From positions 434,001 to 498,000 of the forward strand of contig NZ_RXNU01000004.1 of assembly GCF_003966225.1 (NCBI RefSeq): a stretch of 64,000 nt of DNA, given 5' to 3'. The notes under the pieces were generated by a model. That model saw nothing but the letters and a program-made list of their open reading frames with translations, was not told the origin of the DNA and made no database searches. The stretch comes from Shewanella canadensis (GTDB lineage: Bacteria > Pseudomonadota > Gammaproteobacteria > Enterobacterales > Shewanellaceae). This document shows positions 28,752-37,531 of the stretch, in pieces (within the stretch, counting starts at the first letter, position 1; each line of letters opens with the position of its first letter). A program made the translations under genes and the position numbers.

Positions 28752-29918
28752 CTACATTTTTATCGCAATATCATTGATTTGTACATTGAAGGATGCTTTT
28801 TGGCCGATTAATACGGCGGTGGCGGTATCTTCGGTTACCTGATCTATTTTTACCGTTGCGCGGCTTTTTCCGGCAACCGCTCTCATCTTATCGAACCGGT
28901 CAGGAAAGTTTTGTTGCAGGATAAGTTGGAATGAATCACCCACTCGTATTCCGTGGCGCCGTCCCAAATTTATGATCAGCCTGTCATGTTGTTTGGCGAC
29001 GACTTGTCCCAGAATAGGGCGACAGCTTAAACTGGTATCGATATCCTGGATGGCCTGAGCTAACAACTTATCGATACTTTTGCCGTAGGTCGACTTCCAA
29101 AATCTTTGATGGTTAGAGGGAACGGTTTCCTGACGGTCGAACTCCCAGGGGGCGGAGCTATTGTAGGTCTCACTCCAGATCTGTTCGCCACTGATCCCAT
29201 GGTAGAGTGAAAGACGAATTTGAAACTGACGGTTCGGATCGCTGCTCCACAACCCAAGCATATGACTCTCTGCAGGATCGGTCGAGATATCGATGATCTC
29301 GGGTAATAACACATATTGGCTGTCGGTTATTTCACTCAGCCAGCTAGGCAGACGGTAGCCCCGAATATCGACTAATGCCTGCTCTATGTCTAAGCGTTCA
29401 TTGGCATGAATATGGGGAAAGCTGGTTTGAGAGCTCTGAGTTATTGTGTCTCCAATTCGTTGAGATAGTGCCTTTTCAAAAAATCCGATATTACCGTAGC
29501 GTAGTTGCGTTCTGTCTTTAATGAGTGACTGCGGGACTAATATTGCCGCTTTAAGAGATTGACTGTCACACTGCATCTCATTGGCGTCTGAGGAAACGAT
29601 ATCGACTCTGATCATGACGGTGAGCTTATCGTCTTCTATCAGCTCATTGACTAATTCAACTTTAGCCGCTTCCGATTGGTTTTGAATTGAAAAGCTATCT
29701 TCCACAAGCTGACCATTTTTGACCTGTTTAGTGCTGGTAAAGTTGGCACCACTGTTAAGAGTGGCATAGGTTAGAGCCTGATGAATTGCATCCTCCCTAG
29801 CTTTTGGGATATTGCCGTTGACTATATTTGCTTCGCCCTTAACGACAACCCAGGCGCCGAATGCGAACTGAGAGTACAGCGATACTAAGGTGAGCAGCAG
29901 CAGGGTCATTCGTTTCAT
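28752..29918 (-). CDS. flgT: Flagellar assembly protein FlgT (H-ring)
   Basis: Periplasmic protein of the H-ring that surrounds the LP ring of Vibrio-type polar motors and is needed for stable stator/motor assembly. The 388-residue protein has a signal peptide (cleavage near FAFGA) followed by WVVVKGEANIVNGNIPKARE, typical of FlgT, and a C-terminal domain with VVAKQHDRLIINLGRRHGIR. FlgO and FlgP, its partners, are divergently encoded beyond the GSCFA gene. A sigma-54 promoter lies about 125 bp upstream. Confidence 0.92.
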   Translation of the reverse strand: MKRMTLLLLTLVSLYSQFAFGAWVVVKGEANIVNGNIPKAREDAIHQALTYATLNSGANFTSTKQVKNGQLVEDSFSIQNQSEAAKVELVNELIEDDKLTVMIRVDIVSSDANEMQCDSQSLKAAILVPQSLIKDRTQLRYGNIGFFEKALSQRIGDTITQSSQTSFPHIHANERLDIEQALVDIRGYRLPSWLSEITDSQYVLLPEIIDISTDPAESHMLGLWSSDPNRQFQIRLSLYHGISGEQIWSETYNSSAPWEFDRQETVPSNHQRFWKSTYGKSIDKLLAQAIQDIDTSLSCRPILGQVVAKQHDRLIINLGRRHGIRVGDSFQLILQQNFPDRFDKMRAVAGKSRATVKIDQVTEDTATAVLIGQKASFNVQINDIAIKM

Positions 29919-30219
29919 CTATTGGTCCACTTCTTTGTTGTCGATATCGGTTAAAAACTATGGTTATCTAACTAGGAATCGACGTAAAAATGACAGTTCA
30001 ACCGCCGTCACTTAACTATTATCTACATTAACCAATATCTAGCAATATCTATGCCTTATCTTCATGAAGCCGCTGCTAAAGGAAGTGAGAGTGAAGCTGT
30101 ATGTCTCAATGTTTTTGAAATAGTGCTGAAAGTTTTTGAATTACTTCGATTCACCTAAGTTCAATATTGATTGAACCTAGGCAAAACGCTTTGATGACTT
30201 TGGTATAAGTTAACTGGTA
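29919..30219 (-). promoter_or_regulatory. flgT upstream region with sigma-54 promoter
   Basis: The only element seen in this 301-bp gap is a minus-strand sigma-54 promoter at 30057-30041, AAGGCATAGATATTGCT, with GG and GC separated by exactly 10 bp and TTGC at -12. No small gene is supported. Confidence 0.75.
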
Positions 30220-32001
30220 TTAGTTAATTGAAGTTGGTTGAATGACTAGCGGCATGAGTTTTTTAGCGAGCCAGGAATAGTACTTCTCATTTCCATGTAT
30301 CCAATCATCGTATGTGATGTTAGAGATATAACTTTCCGGATCTGAAATCTCTTTATCGAAGGTCGTGGCGGCATTAAAGAAGCCAATCCCAAATTCATTC
30401 AAAACATATTCCATCGCATAAAAGTAGGAATTGATGATGTTTGTCATCGATTTCGATTCTTCAAAGTACTGACTAAAAGGGGGATCGGAAACGACAATCA
30501 CCTTATGCCCATTATTGTGAAGTTTAAGCAGTATTGTGAGTTGCTCTGTTAGATCTTCATTGAAGTAATCGACAAACTCCTGTGTTGATATTTCAGATTT
30601 CCCTTCGGGGTAAACCTTGTTCAGCCAGTTTACAAATCGAAAAATGCTCTGATGAATCTGCATTCCGAGGTTAGTAATAATGGTCGAGCTAGTCGGCGTT
30701 TCACTTTGCTCTAGGTCATTTAAATTACCGTATATCACCGACCATAACTTTCTCGAAACTGCACTCTCTAAAGGTACAAGGTATTCGGTATCGCATAGTG
30801 CAAACTTCTTTTGAGAGAAGCCAGAACCGTTCATTACCATGCCACCACAATGTCGAACATTCATATCTATAAGCGACTTAGAAAGCTTAGCCATATGGCT
30901 ATCACCAAACAGGGTTAATTCGGACAGGGGCTGCTCTATTGGGTTAGCTTGTAGCTTATTTGCGGCTTCGAGCATCTCCTCATCGCAGACGACTTCATCA
31001 TTATCCGATGTTGTAACCTCAATAGCCTCAATTTTTTGCGATGCCTCTTGTGCTGGAGTCGACTCAGGTTGCGCACCCAGAACGGAGCCGAAATGGCGCA
31101 TAACATAGTTAACGGCTGTGGGGGTAACAGATCTTAGATTACTCTCAAACCTGAAATCTCCGGAGCAGGGGACGGTAATGATCTCGTAAGAGGGGAAGTA
31201 ATGGAAATCAGTTCTGTTATCACACAAGAAGCCTGCGACTGTTCTAAGAATAGATTTTGAGTGTTGATTGGCTACCATAATATGCTTATTGGTAGCCGTT
31301 GCCGTTAGTGGCACCGGAGAAACGGTCAGAATTATTTTTATGTCCGGATTAATGGCCTTTAGACGGGTCGAAATTTTTTCAAGGTCGGTGCGGATCTCTT
31401 CATAGCCAAAGTTATAGAAACTGTAGCGGGAGTCGTCGAATACCCCCGCTATGATGCCGGGACAGCTCGGGTAAAAGACATCACTGCAATCCTTCCACGC
31501 TTCGGTTAAGCCGAGTGTGAAAATGAGCACATCGGTTTTAGCTATTGTCTCTACCATCTCTGTTGCGGCTTCTATTCTGGCATTGATCAGAGATGCTTCA
31601 GACTCAAAACCTGATGGATTAAAGTTGGGTCTTAGCAAGTCATAATATCTTGCCCCGTCCGAGTAGATTGCACCGCTTTTATTAAAGCCTGAGTCTTTTT
31701 CTGCAACATCGAACCATTGTAGAAGGCATCTTGGTGTGTATAGATTACCGAAAGCGAAGCTGGATACTTGTCCCGTTTCAATTTTGCTTTGGTTAAATGT
31801 GTACCCTCCGGCATTAAGCCATTTACCCACATGTTGTGCGAAACAAGACCCAATAGATGAAATTCTGGGGTTTTTAATATCCAAATCGATTTGATGTAAT
31901 TGAGTGAATGTCTCTTGGCCAAGTTTAATGTTTGCAACGCCAGTGCGCCAAAAGAAGGTTTCGCCTTTATCACTGTATGGTGTAGAACCTGGGTTCTTCA
32001 T
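30220..32001 (-). CDS. GSCFA family protein with a second SGNH-like domain
   Basis: Predicted cytoplasmic protein (no signal peptide) of 593 residues. Residues about 10-320 form a GSCFA domain, named for the RISSIGSCFAQHVGKWLNAG motif, with NPSGF and ILTVSPVPLTATAT further on; GSCFA proteins belong to the SGNH/GDSL hydrolase superfamily. Residues about 365-585 look like a second SGNH domain: LTLFGDSHMAKL (block I), YGNLND, and a terminal DDWIHGN (Asp-x-x-His). A near-perfect sigma-54 promoter and GGAGAG ribosome site precede it. It sits between H-ring genes, so an esterase or acyl-transfer role on the flagellin glycan is plausible but unproven. Confidence 0.85.
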   Translation of the reverse strand: MKNPGSTPYSDKGETFFWRTGVANIKLGQETFTQLHQIDLDIKNPRISSIGSCFAQHVGKWLNAGGYTFNQSKIETGQVSSFAFGNLYTPRCLLQWFDVAEKDSGFNKSGAIYSDGARYYDLLRPNFNPSGFESEASLINARIEAATEMVETIAKTDVLIFTLGLTEAWKDCSDVFYPSCPGIIAGVFDDSRYSFYNFGYEEIRTDLEKISTRLKAINPDIKIILTVSPVPLTATATNKHIMVANQHSKSILRTVAGFLCDNRTDFHYFPSYEIITVPCSGDFRFESNLRSVTPTAVNYVMRHFGSVLGAQPESTPAQEASQKIEAIEVTTSDNDEVVCDEEMLEAANKLQANPIEQPLSELTLFGDSHMAKLSKSLIDMNVRHCGGMVMNGSGFSQKKFALCDTEYLVPLESAVSRKLWSVIYGNLNDLEQSETPTSSTIITNLGMQIHQSIFRFVNWLNKVYPEGKSEISTQEFVDYFNEDLTEQLTILLKLHNNGHKVIVVSDPPFSQYFEESKSMTNIINSYFYAMEYVLNEFGIGFFNAATTFDKEISDPESYISNITYDDWIHGNEKYYSWLAKKLMPLVIQPTSIN

Positions 32002-32112
32002 AATACAATCTCTCCGTATCTTTCAAATAGATGTCTGGGGGATGAGGTGCTGACCTTAGGCTGGCATTCCACCGACGTTTAACAGACAGTTTATTTACAT
32101 TTAAGATAATAA

Positions 32113-32128
32113 AGCAATATGCGTGCCT
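32113..32128 (-). promoter_or_regulatory. Sigma-54 promoter of the GSCFA gene
   Basis: On the minus strand AGGCACGCATATTGCT, very close to the consensus GGCACG-N4-TTGCT, with exact GG-N10-GC spacing (GG 32127-32126, GC 32115-32114). It lies 113 bp before the start codon and is back to back with the flgO promoter. Confidence 0.87.
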
Positions 32129-32240
32129 GTGAGAAAAATATGATAACTCAGTTAAAGTTACCCTTAATCAAGCCGATGAACATGCTAATACTATTATTGC
32201 GGAAATAACCCTAGGGGCTGGGGGATAAACACCTTATCTT

Positions 32241-32256
32241 TGGCGTGATATTTGCT
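32241..32256 (+). promoter_or_regulatory. Sigma-54 promoter of flgOP
   Basis: TGGCGTGATATTTGCT, GG at 32242-32243 and GC at 32254-32255, 10-bp spacing, 86 bp before the flgO start. The 340-bp gap between the GSCFA gene and flgO contains nothing else supportable. Confidence 0.85.
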
Positions 32257-32341
32257 TCATTTTTTTTAAGTTTGTTTGAGAGAGTAATTTGTCGATATCG
32301 CGATCTCATGGCATTTTTATTGTTAAGTTTAGGATACAGCT

Positions 32342-32968
32342 ATGCGTATAGTGCTACTTCTATCATCGGTTTTATTGCTTAACGCTTGTGCTCAGAGTGG
32401 AAGCTCAGATATGGAACCGCTTGCCAGCGGCAATCAGTTGCCGCAGAGAGCGGCAATTAACCATATGTCTCAACAGATAGTGAATGAGTTAGTAAGACAA
32501 AATGATGACCTGAAATCCAATCAGCCACTCCTCGTTGCTACGCCTGTTTTCTTAGATGATCTGAAAAGGACCAATGCTATAGGTTTGCAACTGCAGCAAG
32601 GCTTTATCTCTGCGCTGCATGATAATCAATTTAATCTGGTCGATATCAATGTCGGTGATAATATCAGGGTTACACCTGAAGGGGATTTCTTACTAACCAG
32701 AGATTGGAAGCTACTGCCCTCGGGGATCGCCGTCGAGCACGTTCTGGTATCAACCATGAGCCTTAATACTTTGGGAGTGGTGGTTAACTCAAGAATTGTC
32801 AATGTCACTAATAATCGTGTTGTCTCTGCATCTCAGGGGAGCTTTTCCGTCAAGGATCTTCCCGGGTATCTTAAGTACTCTGAAAAGGTCGTCTCTCAAG
32901 GTGGGCTGTTATATCGAGATCGCAGTGTTGGTATGCAAGAGGTTCAAGTGAAAGGTGATACAAAATGA
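32342..32968 (+). CDS. flgO: Flagellar H-ring protein FlgO
   Basis: Outer-membrane lipoprotein of the flagellar H-ring. The signal segment MRIVLLLSSVLLLNAC ends in the lipobox LNAC (Cys16). The mature 190 residues carry the FlgO domain (ATPVFLDDLKRTNAIGLQLQ; VEHVLVSTMSLNTLGVVVNS). It overlaps flgP by 4 bp (ATGA), as in Vibrio and other Shewanella. A sigma-54 promoter drives the pair. Confidence 0.92.
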   Translation: MRIVLLLSSVLLLNACAQSGSSDMEPLASGNQLPQRAAINHMSQQIVNELVRQNDDLKSNQPLLVATPVFLDDLKRTNAIGLQLQQGFISALHDNQFNLVDINVGDNIRVTPEGDFLLTRDWKLLPSGIAVEHVLVSTMSLNTLGVVVNSRIVNVTNNRVVSASQGSFSVKDLPGYLKYSEKVVSQGGLLYRDRSVGMQEVQVKGDTK

Positions 32969-33411
32969 AAATTTGGCTGATGTTGATTGTAGTGTTAATT
33001 ACGGGCTGCTCATCTAAAGACAGGTATATAGAGTGGGAAACACAGGCCCCGGACAGTTTTCCTAAGCTTACAGCAATAGGCTATGCTCCATTGGATACTC
33101 AACCCGCAGAGGCTCAGTCACAAAAAGTATTAATGGCGATGCAAGCGTCAAAGATTGCCGCCTACAGGGAGTTAGCCGAGCAGGTATATGGTCAGCAGCT
33201 CTCAGCCTCGAGTAGAGTTGATGATTGGATGTTGACCAATGACAGTATTCAGGCATCTGTTACCGGGGTGATACGGGGGGCTAAGGTGGTCAAAAGTTAC
33301 CCTGCAGGTGACCATTATGTGACTGAACTCGAACTGGATTTTGCTCAGGTATGGGCGCTTTATCAACAACAAAATAGGCCGCAAAAGATAAAAGAGATCA
33401 CCTATTTTTAA
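32965..33411 (+). CDS. flgP: Flagellar outer-membrane lipoprotein FlgP
   Basis: LPP20-family lipoprotein that forms part of the H-ring or basal disk under the outer membrane. The signal segment ends in lipobox ITGC (Cys15). The mature part has SFPKLTAIGYAPLDTQPAE, followed by a KIAAYRELAEQVYGQQL segment typical of LPP20/FlgP. At 148 residues it is normal length. Its ATG overlaps the flgO stop. Confidence 0.92.
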   Translation: MKIWLMLIVVLITGCSSKDRYIEWETQAPDSFPKLTAIGYAPLDTQPAEAQSQKVLMAMQASKIAAYRELAEQVYGQQLSASSRVDDWMLTNDSIQASVTGVIRGAKVVKSYPAGDHYVTELELDFAQVWALYQQQNRPQKIKEITYF

Positions 33412-33460
33412 ATTAGCTACGAGCTAGTCTAGCTCCCTAGCTACAAGCTTTCTATCTCTG

Positions 33461-33492
33461 TCATCCCCGCAATGTTTTTGAGCGGGGAATCA
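33461..33492. repeat. Dispersed palindromic repeat, GTCATCCCCGC...GCGGGGAATC variant
   Basis: Arms TCCCCGC / GCGGGGA with a loop around AATGTTTTTGA, again framed by GTCAT and AATC. The remainder of 33412-33706 holds CTAG-rich direct repeats (TAGGAACTAYTATCTAGG at about 33598-33630) and no gene. Confidence 0.55.
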
Positions 33493-33706
33493 TCTTGCCA
33501 CTCTTAAAAGAACTAAACAAAAAGAACGACCCTAAAGGCTCTTGGCTCCTGCCTGCGTAAGAGTTACGAGAAAAGTATTTACTATGAGCTTCGGGTTAGG
33601 AACTACTATCTAGGAACTATTATCTAGGGTTAAAGGGGGGAGGGGGCTTTGCTTTTGGCTTGCGATTCGGAGCTTTCTTAACTTTATATTTAGCTCGCCG
33701 CCGCTT

Positions 33707-34132
33707 TTACGCTTTTAAGTTATTACCCAGAGTCGATATAGTAGAAGTTTTACCTTTACCATTATAGGTGAGGCTGGAGGCATTTCTGCTGACTTGAAGC
33801 GCCTGTGAGAGGCGGTTAATACTGGCGATATTCAGTTCGATTAAACTGGTATTTTCTATGTTCAACTGTTGGCATTCAGCAAGCAGTTTCTTGGCTGAAT
33901 TTACTTTTGCTGATAATTCAGGATCACTGGTCAGCAATGACTTTTCAGAGTGTGAGGCTAACAACTCATCGTTCAGTCTTAGATCATTAAGTAACTTGGC
34001 TTTGGCTGTGGCCAAAGAGAGTAAAAGATCTGCACTTTGTTCGATTAGCGCACTTTTCTCATGTGTTATTGTTACTTTCAGCTCTTCAAGCAGCTTATGC
34101 TGCAGCTCGATGATGTTAGTTATTTGACTCAT
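33707..34132 (-). CDS. flgN: Flagellar export chaperone FlgN
   Basis: Cytoplasmic helical chaperone for the hook-associated proteins FlgK and FlgL. The 141 residues are almost wholly alpha-helical and rich in Leu, Glu and Lys, with a C-terminal segment INRLSQALQVSRNASSLTYN typical of FlgN. It follows flgM after 7 bp in the flgA-flgM-flgN order seen in polar flagellar regions. The call depends on both the fold-like pattern and the context. Confidence 0.85.
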   Translation of the reverse strand: MSQITNIIELQHKLLEELKVTITHEKSALIEQSADLLLSLATAKAKLLNDLRLNDELLASHSEKSLLTSDPELSAKVNSAKKLLAECQQLNIENTSLIELNIASINRLSQALQVSRNASSLTYNGKGKTSTISTLGNNLKA

Positions 34133-34139
34133 AGGTGTA

Positions 34140-34478
34140 TTAATTGAGATCCTTTAGTTCATTTTCGAACTGAGCAATATTGGTTGCGAGTTTTTCAGGA
34201 TCGATTTTATAACGTCCTTCCGCAATGGCTAGTTTTATCTCTTGAACTTTTTTCTGATCAACTTCAGGAATACTGGCAAGCTTTGCCTGAGTATTCTGTA
34301 GCTGCTGTGCCTGTGAGGTGATAGAGACTGAATCACTCTTCGGTGGCATGCTAGTTGAAGTCGCTGCAGCGCTCTGACTTGTCTGGTTACTGCCTTTGGC
34401 TGCATTAGCATTGGCAGCATTAGCTTTACCCACGTGAGTGTTTGCTGAAGTATTTACTTGTTTAATATTAATAGCCAT
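34140..34478 (-). CDS. flgM: Anti-sigma-28 factor FlgM
   Basis: Binds FliA (sigma-28) until the hook is complete, then is exported. The protein of 112 residues has an N-terminal Ala/Asn/Ser-rich disordered half (export signal) and a C-terminal sigma-28-binding domain with SVSITSQAQQLQ, then PEVDQKKVQEIKLAIAEGRY and DPEKLA, all typical. The ATG at 34478 is chosen because GGAG lies 6 bases before it; an ATG at 34493 precedes that site. A sigma-28 promoter lies upstream, so FliA drives its own inhibitor. Confidence 0.95.
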   Translation of the reverse strand: MAINIKQVNTSANTHVGKANAANANAAKGSNQTSQSAAATSTSMPPKSDSVSITSQAQQLQNTQAKLASIPEVDQKKVQEIKLAIAEGRYKIDPEKLATNIAQFENELKDLN

Positions 34479-34518
34479 CTTAGGCTCCAACAATAAAAAA
34501 ATGGAAGGTCATACACGT

Positions 34519-34545
34519 GTATCGGCAGTGTTCACCAGAGCTTTA
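34519..34545 (-). promoter_or_regulatory. Sigma-28 (FliA) promoter of flgMN
   Basis: On the minus strand TAAAGCTC at 34545-34538 and GCCGATAC at 34526-34519 with exactly 11 bp between them, matching TAAAGTTT-N11-GCCGATAA. It is about 40 bp before the flgM start. Confidence 0.88.
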
Positions 34546-34584
34546 GTTTTTTTATATCATATCTTGAGCTAGCTTAGGTTTAGA

Positions 34585-35292
34585 CTACATTCTCACTTCA
34601 ACTTCTCCAACGCCTGTGACTTTAGCATCAAGGCTTTTGTTGGAGTAACTGTTCTTAACGCGAATTCTATCACCTAAATTGCCATCACGCAGTGCTTCTC
34701 CCACTGTTTTTATTTCGAAATTCTTTGAACGAGCCCAAATCGAGACGGTATCACCTTTGCAGACAAAACAGAGGTTATTGATAAAGATAGGTTGATTGGG
34801 GGGGATTCTCCTCTTGACGCGTGTACCAACCACATCCTCAATTTTATCGAACTGTCGTCCTCTCAAGCTCGTTTGCTCTACATATCGAATAGCGACATCT
34901 CCACTCGATATCAGATCATCGGGCCCCAAAGTCTCCCGGGAAACGACTACCGGATAGAGTACATCGACTCTAACGGACAGAAATATTTGCCAGGGATACT
35001 GAAGTTGTGGACTGTTACAGCTTATTTTTACCGTATTATTTCGTTTTATAGCTCTGTTGCTTGCCAGTTCTGCTTTAACGGGTGGCAGGCATAAAGGCGG
35101 CTTCAATCGGGAGTCCAAACTTTGGGGCGTAATGTTGACTCTTGCATGCTCTGCAACATTAATTTTATCTTCGATAACCGCTATAGCTAAGTTAGAAATG
35201 GTCGATAGAGAAGGAACACTTGCTTCTTGTGAGCTAAAAGCATGTGTTGATTGGAATAAAATGATTAAATAGACCACATATTTTACTTTCAT
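34585..35292 (-). CDS. flgA: Flagellar P-ring assembly chaperone FlgA
   Basis: Periplasmic chaperone that helps FlgI assemble into the P ring. The ATG at 35292 is preferred since it begins a signal peptide (MKVKYVVYLIILFQSTHAFS); the open frame extends to 35364 without a signal at its N-terminus. The mature protein has the SAF-like region VVSRETLGPDDLISSGDVAI and the C-terminal GDRIRVKNSYSNKSLDAKV typical of FlgA. At 235 residues the length is normal. A sigma-54 promoter is located about 137 bp upstream. A clear Shine-Dalgarno site is lacking. Confidence 0.92.
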   Translation of the reverse strand: MKVKYVVYLIILFQSTHAFSSQEASVPSLSTISNLAIAVIEDKINVAEHARVNITPQSLDSRLKPPLCLPPVKAELASNRAIKRNNTVKISCNSPQLQYPWQIFLSVRVDVLYPVVVSRETLGPDDLISSGDVAIRYVEQTSLRGRQFDKIEDVVGTRVKRRIPPNQPIFINNLCFVCKGDTVSIWARSKNFEIKTVGEALRDGNLGDRIRVKNSYSNKSLDAKVTGVGEVEVRM

Positions 35293-35428
35293 AATGAATA
35301 GACTAGCTTGATTAGCTAGATTACACCTATACTTTCTTAGTGACCGGAACTTTGTACTTCTCATCTTGTGAGAGAAGGAGTCAGAAACTTGACAATTATA
35401 TGGTCAGGTTGTGAGATGTATTTTATAA

Positions 35429-35444
35429 AGCAATTAGTATGCCT
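35429..35444 (-). promoter_or_regulatory. Sigma-54 promoter of flgA
   Basis: On the minus strand AGGCATACTAATTGCT with GG (35443-35442) and GC (35431-35430) exactly 10 bp apart. It lies in the flgA-cheV divergent gap. Confidence 0.78.
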
Positions 35445-35503
35445 ATACTCATTAAATGCTGGGTAATGGGTGAGCATCCAAAAGTCGACAAGGCAAGAGT
35501 ACT

Positions 35504-36424
35504 ATGTCAAACATTCTTGATTCAGTTAATAAACGCACGCAGTTAGTCGGGCAAAACCGTTTAGAGCTTTTATTATTTAAACTAAATGGTCGTCAAAGAT
35601 TCGGTATCAACGTATTTAAAGTCAAAGAGGTATTGCAATGCCCGCCCCTTACCTCCTTGCCTAAGTTAAATAGTACAGTGAAAGGTGTGGCACATATTCG
35701 CGGTAACACTATTTCAGTCATAGACTTGAGTGCTGCAACCGGTGGTCGTCCTATCGAGAATACCGAAGGATGTTTTATCATTATCGCGGAGTATAACCGC
35801 AGTGTGCAGGGATTTTTGGTTTGCTCTGTGGAGCGGATCATTAACATGAATTGGGAAGCCATTTTGCCACCACCACAAGGTGCGGGCAGAAATTCCTATT
35901 TAACGGCGGTAACGGAAATAGAGGGGGAGTTAGTCGAGATCCTCGATGTTGAAAAAATTCTCGATCAGATCTCTCCGGTTAAGACCGAAATTAGTAAAGA
36001 GACCGATGAAGCCATAACCATCGACCGTGAACAACATTTTCATATCATGGTCATCGATGACTCGGCAGTGGCTCGCAAGCAGATCATCAGGGCTCTCTCG
36101 TCATTGGGCTTACAAATTGATACGGCTATCGATGGTCGAGATGCGCTCGAAAAGCTCAATAAAATTGCTGCAGAGATGGATAATGTCGCAACTGAAATCC
36201 CGTTGATCATTTCAGATATTGAGATGCCTGAAATGGACGGCTACACTTTAACTGCAGAGATAAGGGATAACCCTAAGTTAAAAGATATTAAAGTGGTATT
36301 GCATACATCATTAAGCGGCGTATTTAATCAAGCTATGGTTCAGAAAGTTGGAGCTAATGATTTTATTGCGAAATTTAACCCAGATGAACTTGCAGCAGCA
36401 GTGAATAAGCATTTGAGTCTATAA
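35504..36424 (+). CDS. cheV: Chemotaxis protein CheV
   Basis: Coupling protein linking chemoreceptors to CheA, with a receiver domain that can be phosphorylated. Residues about 20-165 form a CheW-like domain (INVFKVKEVLQCPPLTSLP; GVAHIRGNTISVIDLSAATG). Residues about 180-305 form a receiver with the acidic pair in IMVIDDSAVAR, the phospho-acceptor Asp in ISDIEMPEMDGY and Lys in FIAKFNP. It is followed by cheR, the usual cheV-cheR pair beside flgA/flgB in polar flagellar loci. Confidence 0.96.
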   Translation: MSNILDSVNKRTQLVGQNRLELLLFKLNGRQRFGINVFKVKEVLQCPPLTSLPKLNSTVKGVAHIRGNTISVIDLSAATGGRPIENTEGCFIIIAEYNRSVQGFLVCSVERIINMNWEAILPPPQGAGRNSYLTAVTEIEGELVEILDVEKILDQISPVKTEISKETDEAITIDREQHFHIMVIDDSAVARKQIIRALSSLGLQIDTAIDGRDALEKLNKIAAEMDNVATEIPLIISDIEMPEMDGYTLTAEIRDNPKLKDIKVVLHTSLSGVFNQAMVQKVGANDFIAKFNPDELAAAVNKHLSL

Positions 36425-36556
36425 GAGACTCTCTATAGGGTGCAGTGACTTGATATTAAGCTTGTTTCTTTTATCTGGCTCATGTATAACGCTGCGCTCT
36501 ATAGTAAGTTAATGCAACACTGTTATAGCTTGTTTTATTGATATTAGGATATCAAG

Positions 36557-37390
36557 GTGCCGAATAAATCACTCGCTGAAAATGAGTACACACAATTTAG
36601 ACTATTTCTGGAACAACACAGTGGAATTGTGCTGGGTGATAATAAGCAGTATTTAGTACGAAGTCGCTTAGCACCTTTGATGGGGAAATATAACCTTCCT
36701 TCACTATCTGAAGTTGTTAAGCATTCGATGAAGCCGAGCGAACGTCAACTTCGTGCTTCAGTTATTGATGCAATGACGACAAATGAAACCTTGTGGTTTA
36801 GAGACCGATATCCGTTTGAGTTATTATCAAATACCTTGTTGCCGGAATATTCACGATTAGGACGACCACTGAAAATCTGGTCTGCCGCCTGTTCATCAGG
36901 CCAGGAACCTTATTCTTTGGGGATGACAATTCTCGAGTATCAACAGAAAAAACCTGGGACCCTGCCAGGTAGTGCGTCCATTTTAGCAACCGATCTCTCT
37001 CCTTCAATGCTTGAAAGATGTAAAAATGCTGAGTATGACAATTTAGCCTTAGGGCGAGGTTTATCTGAGGAGCGAAAACGTCAGTTTTTTTCCGCGACAG
37101 ATGCCGGAACTATGGTCGTAAAGGATAATGTAAAAAAGTTTGTGAACTTCAGAGCCCATAATTTGCTTGAGAGTTATACCTTACTGGGCAAGTTTGACAT
37201 TATTTTTTGCCGTAACGTACTCATCTATTTTGCCCCAGAGGCAAAGGCAAAAATTTTGCGGCAATTTGCTGCCGCTTTAAACCCGAAAGGCATCCTTTTT
37301 CTTGGTGCTTCTGAGTCAATTGCCGGTTTAACTGAAGAATATGACATGGTGCGCTGTAACCCAGGCATCTATTACCAGAAGAAGACTTAA
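36557..37390 (+). CDS. cheR: Chemotaxis protein methyltransferase CheR
   Basis: SAM-dependent methylation of glutamates in chemoreceptors. GTG start (pNKSLAEN). The N-terminal helical domain (about 1-75) is followed by the methyltransferase domain: TTNETLWFRDRYPFELL, the SAM site IWSAACSSGQEPYSLGM (about residues 107-123), IFCRNVLIYFAP and LNPKGILFLGASESI. At 277 residues it is normal length. A second copy of the last about 45 codons lies just downstream (37391-37531). It stands between cheV and flgB. Confidence 0.96.
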   Translation: MPNKSLAENEYTQFRLFLEQHSGIVLGDNKQYLVRSRLAPLMGKYNLPSLSEVVKHSMKPSERQLRASVIDAMTTNETLWFRDRYPFELLSNTLLPEYSRLGRPLKIWSAACSSGQEPYSLGMTILEYQQKKPGTLPGSASILATDLSPSMLERCKNAEYDNLALGRGLSEERKRQFFSATDAGTMVVKDNVKKFVNFRAHNLLESYTLLGKFDIIFCRNVLIYFAPEAKAKILRQFAAALNPKGILFLGASESIAGLTEEYDMVRCNPGIYYQKKT

Positions 37391-37531
37391 ATTTTGTGGT
37401 GGCGATTCCGCTGCCGCTTTAAACCCGAAAGGCATCCTTTTTCTTGGTGCTTCTGAGTCAATTGCCGGTTTGACAGAAGAATATGAAATGGTTCGTTGTA
37501 ACCCAGGCTCTATTACCAGAAGAAGACTTAA
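37391..37531 (+). pseudogene. Duplicated 3' end of cheR
   Basis: The segment from GCTGCCGCTTTAAACCCG to AGAAGAAGACTTAA repeats the cheR tail with a 142-bp offset (first copy 37253-37390). Over the first about 60 bases the copies are identical; then five substitutions appear, four of them synonymous in the cheR frame, and a one-base deletion shifts the frame just before the end. There is no start codon or complete domain, so it is non-functional by itself. Confidence 0.9.
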
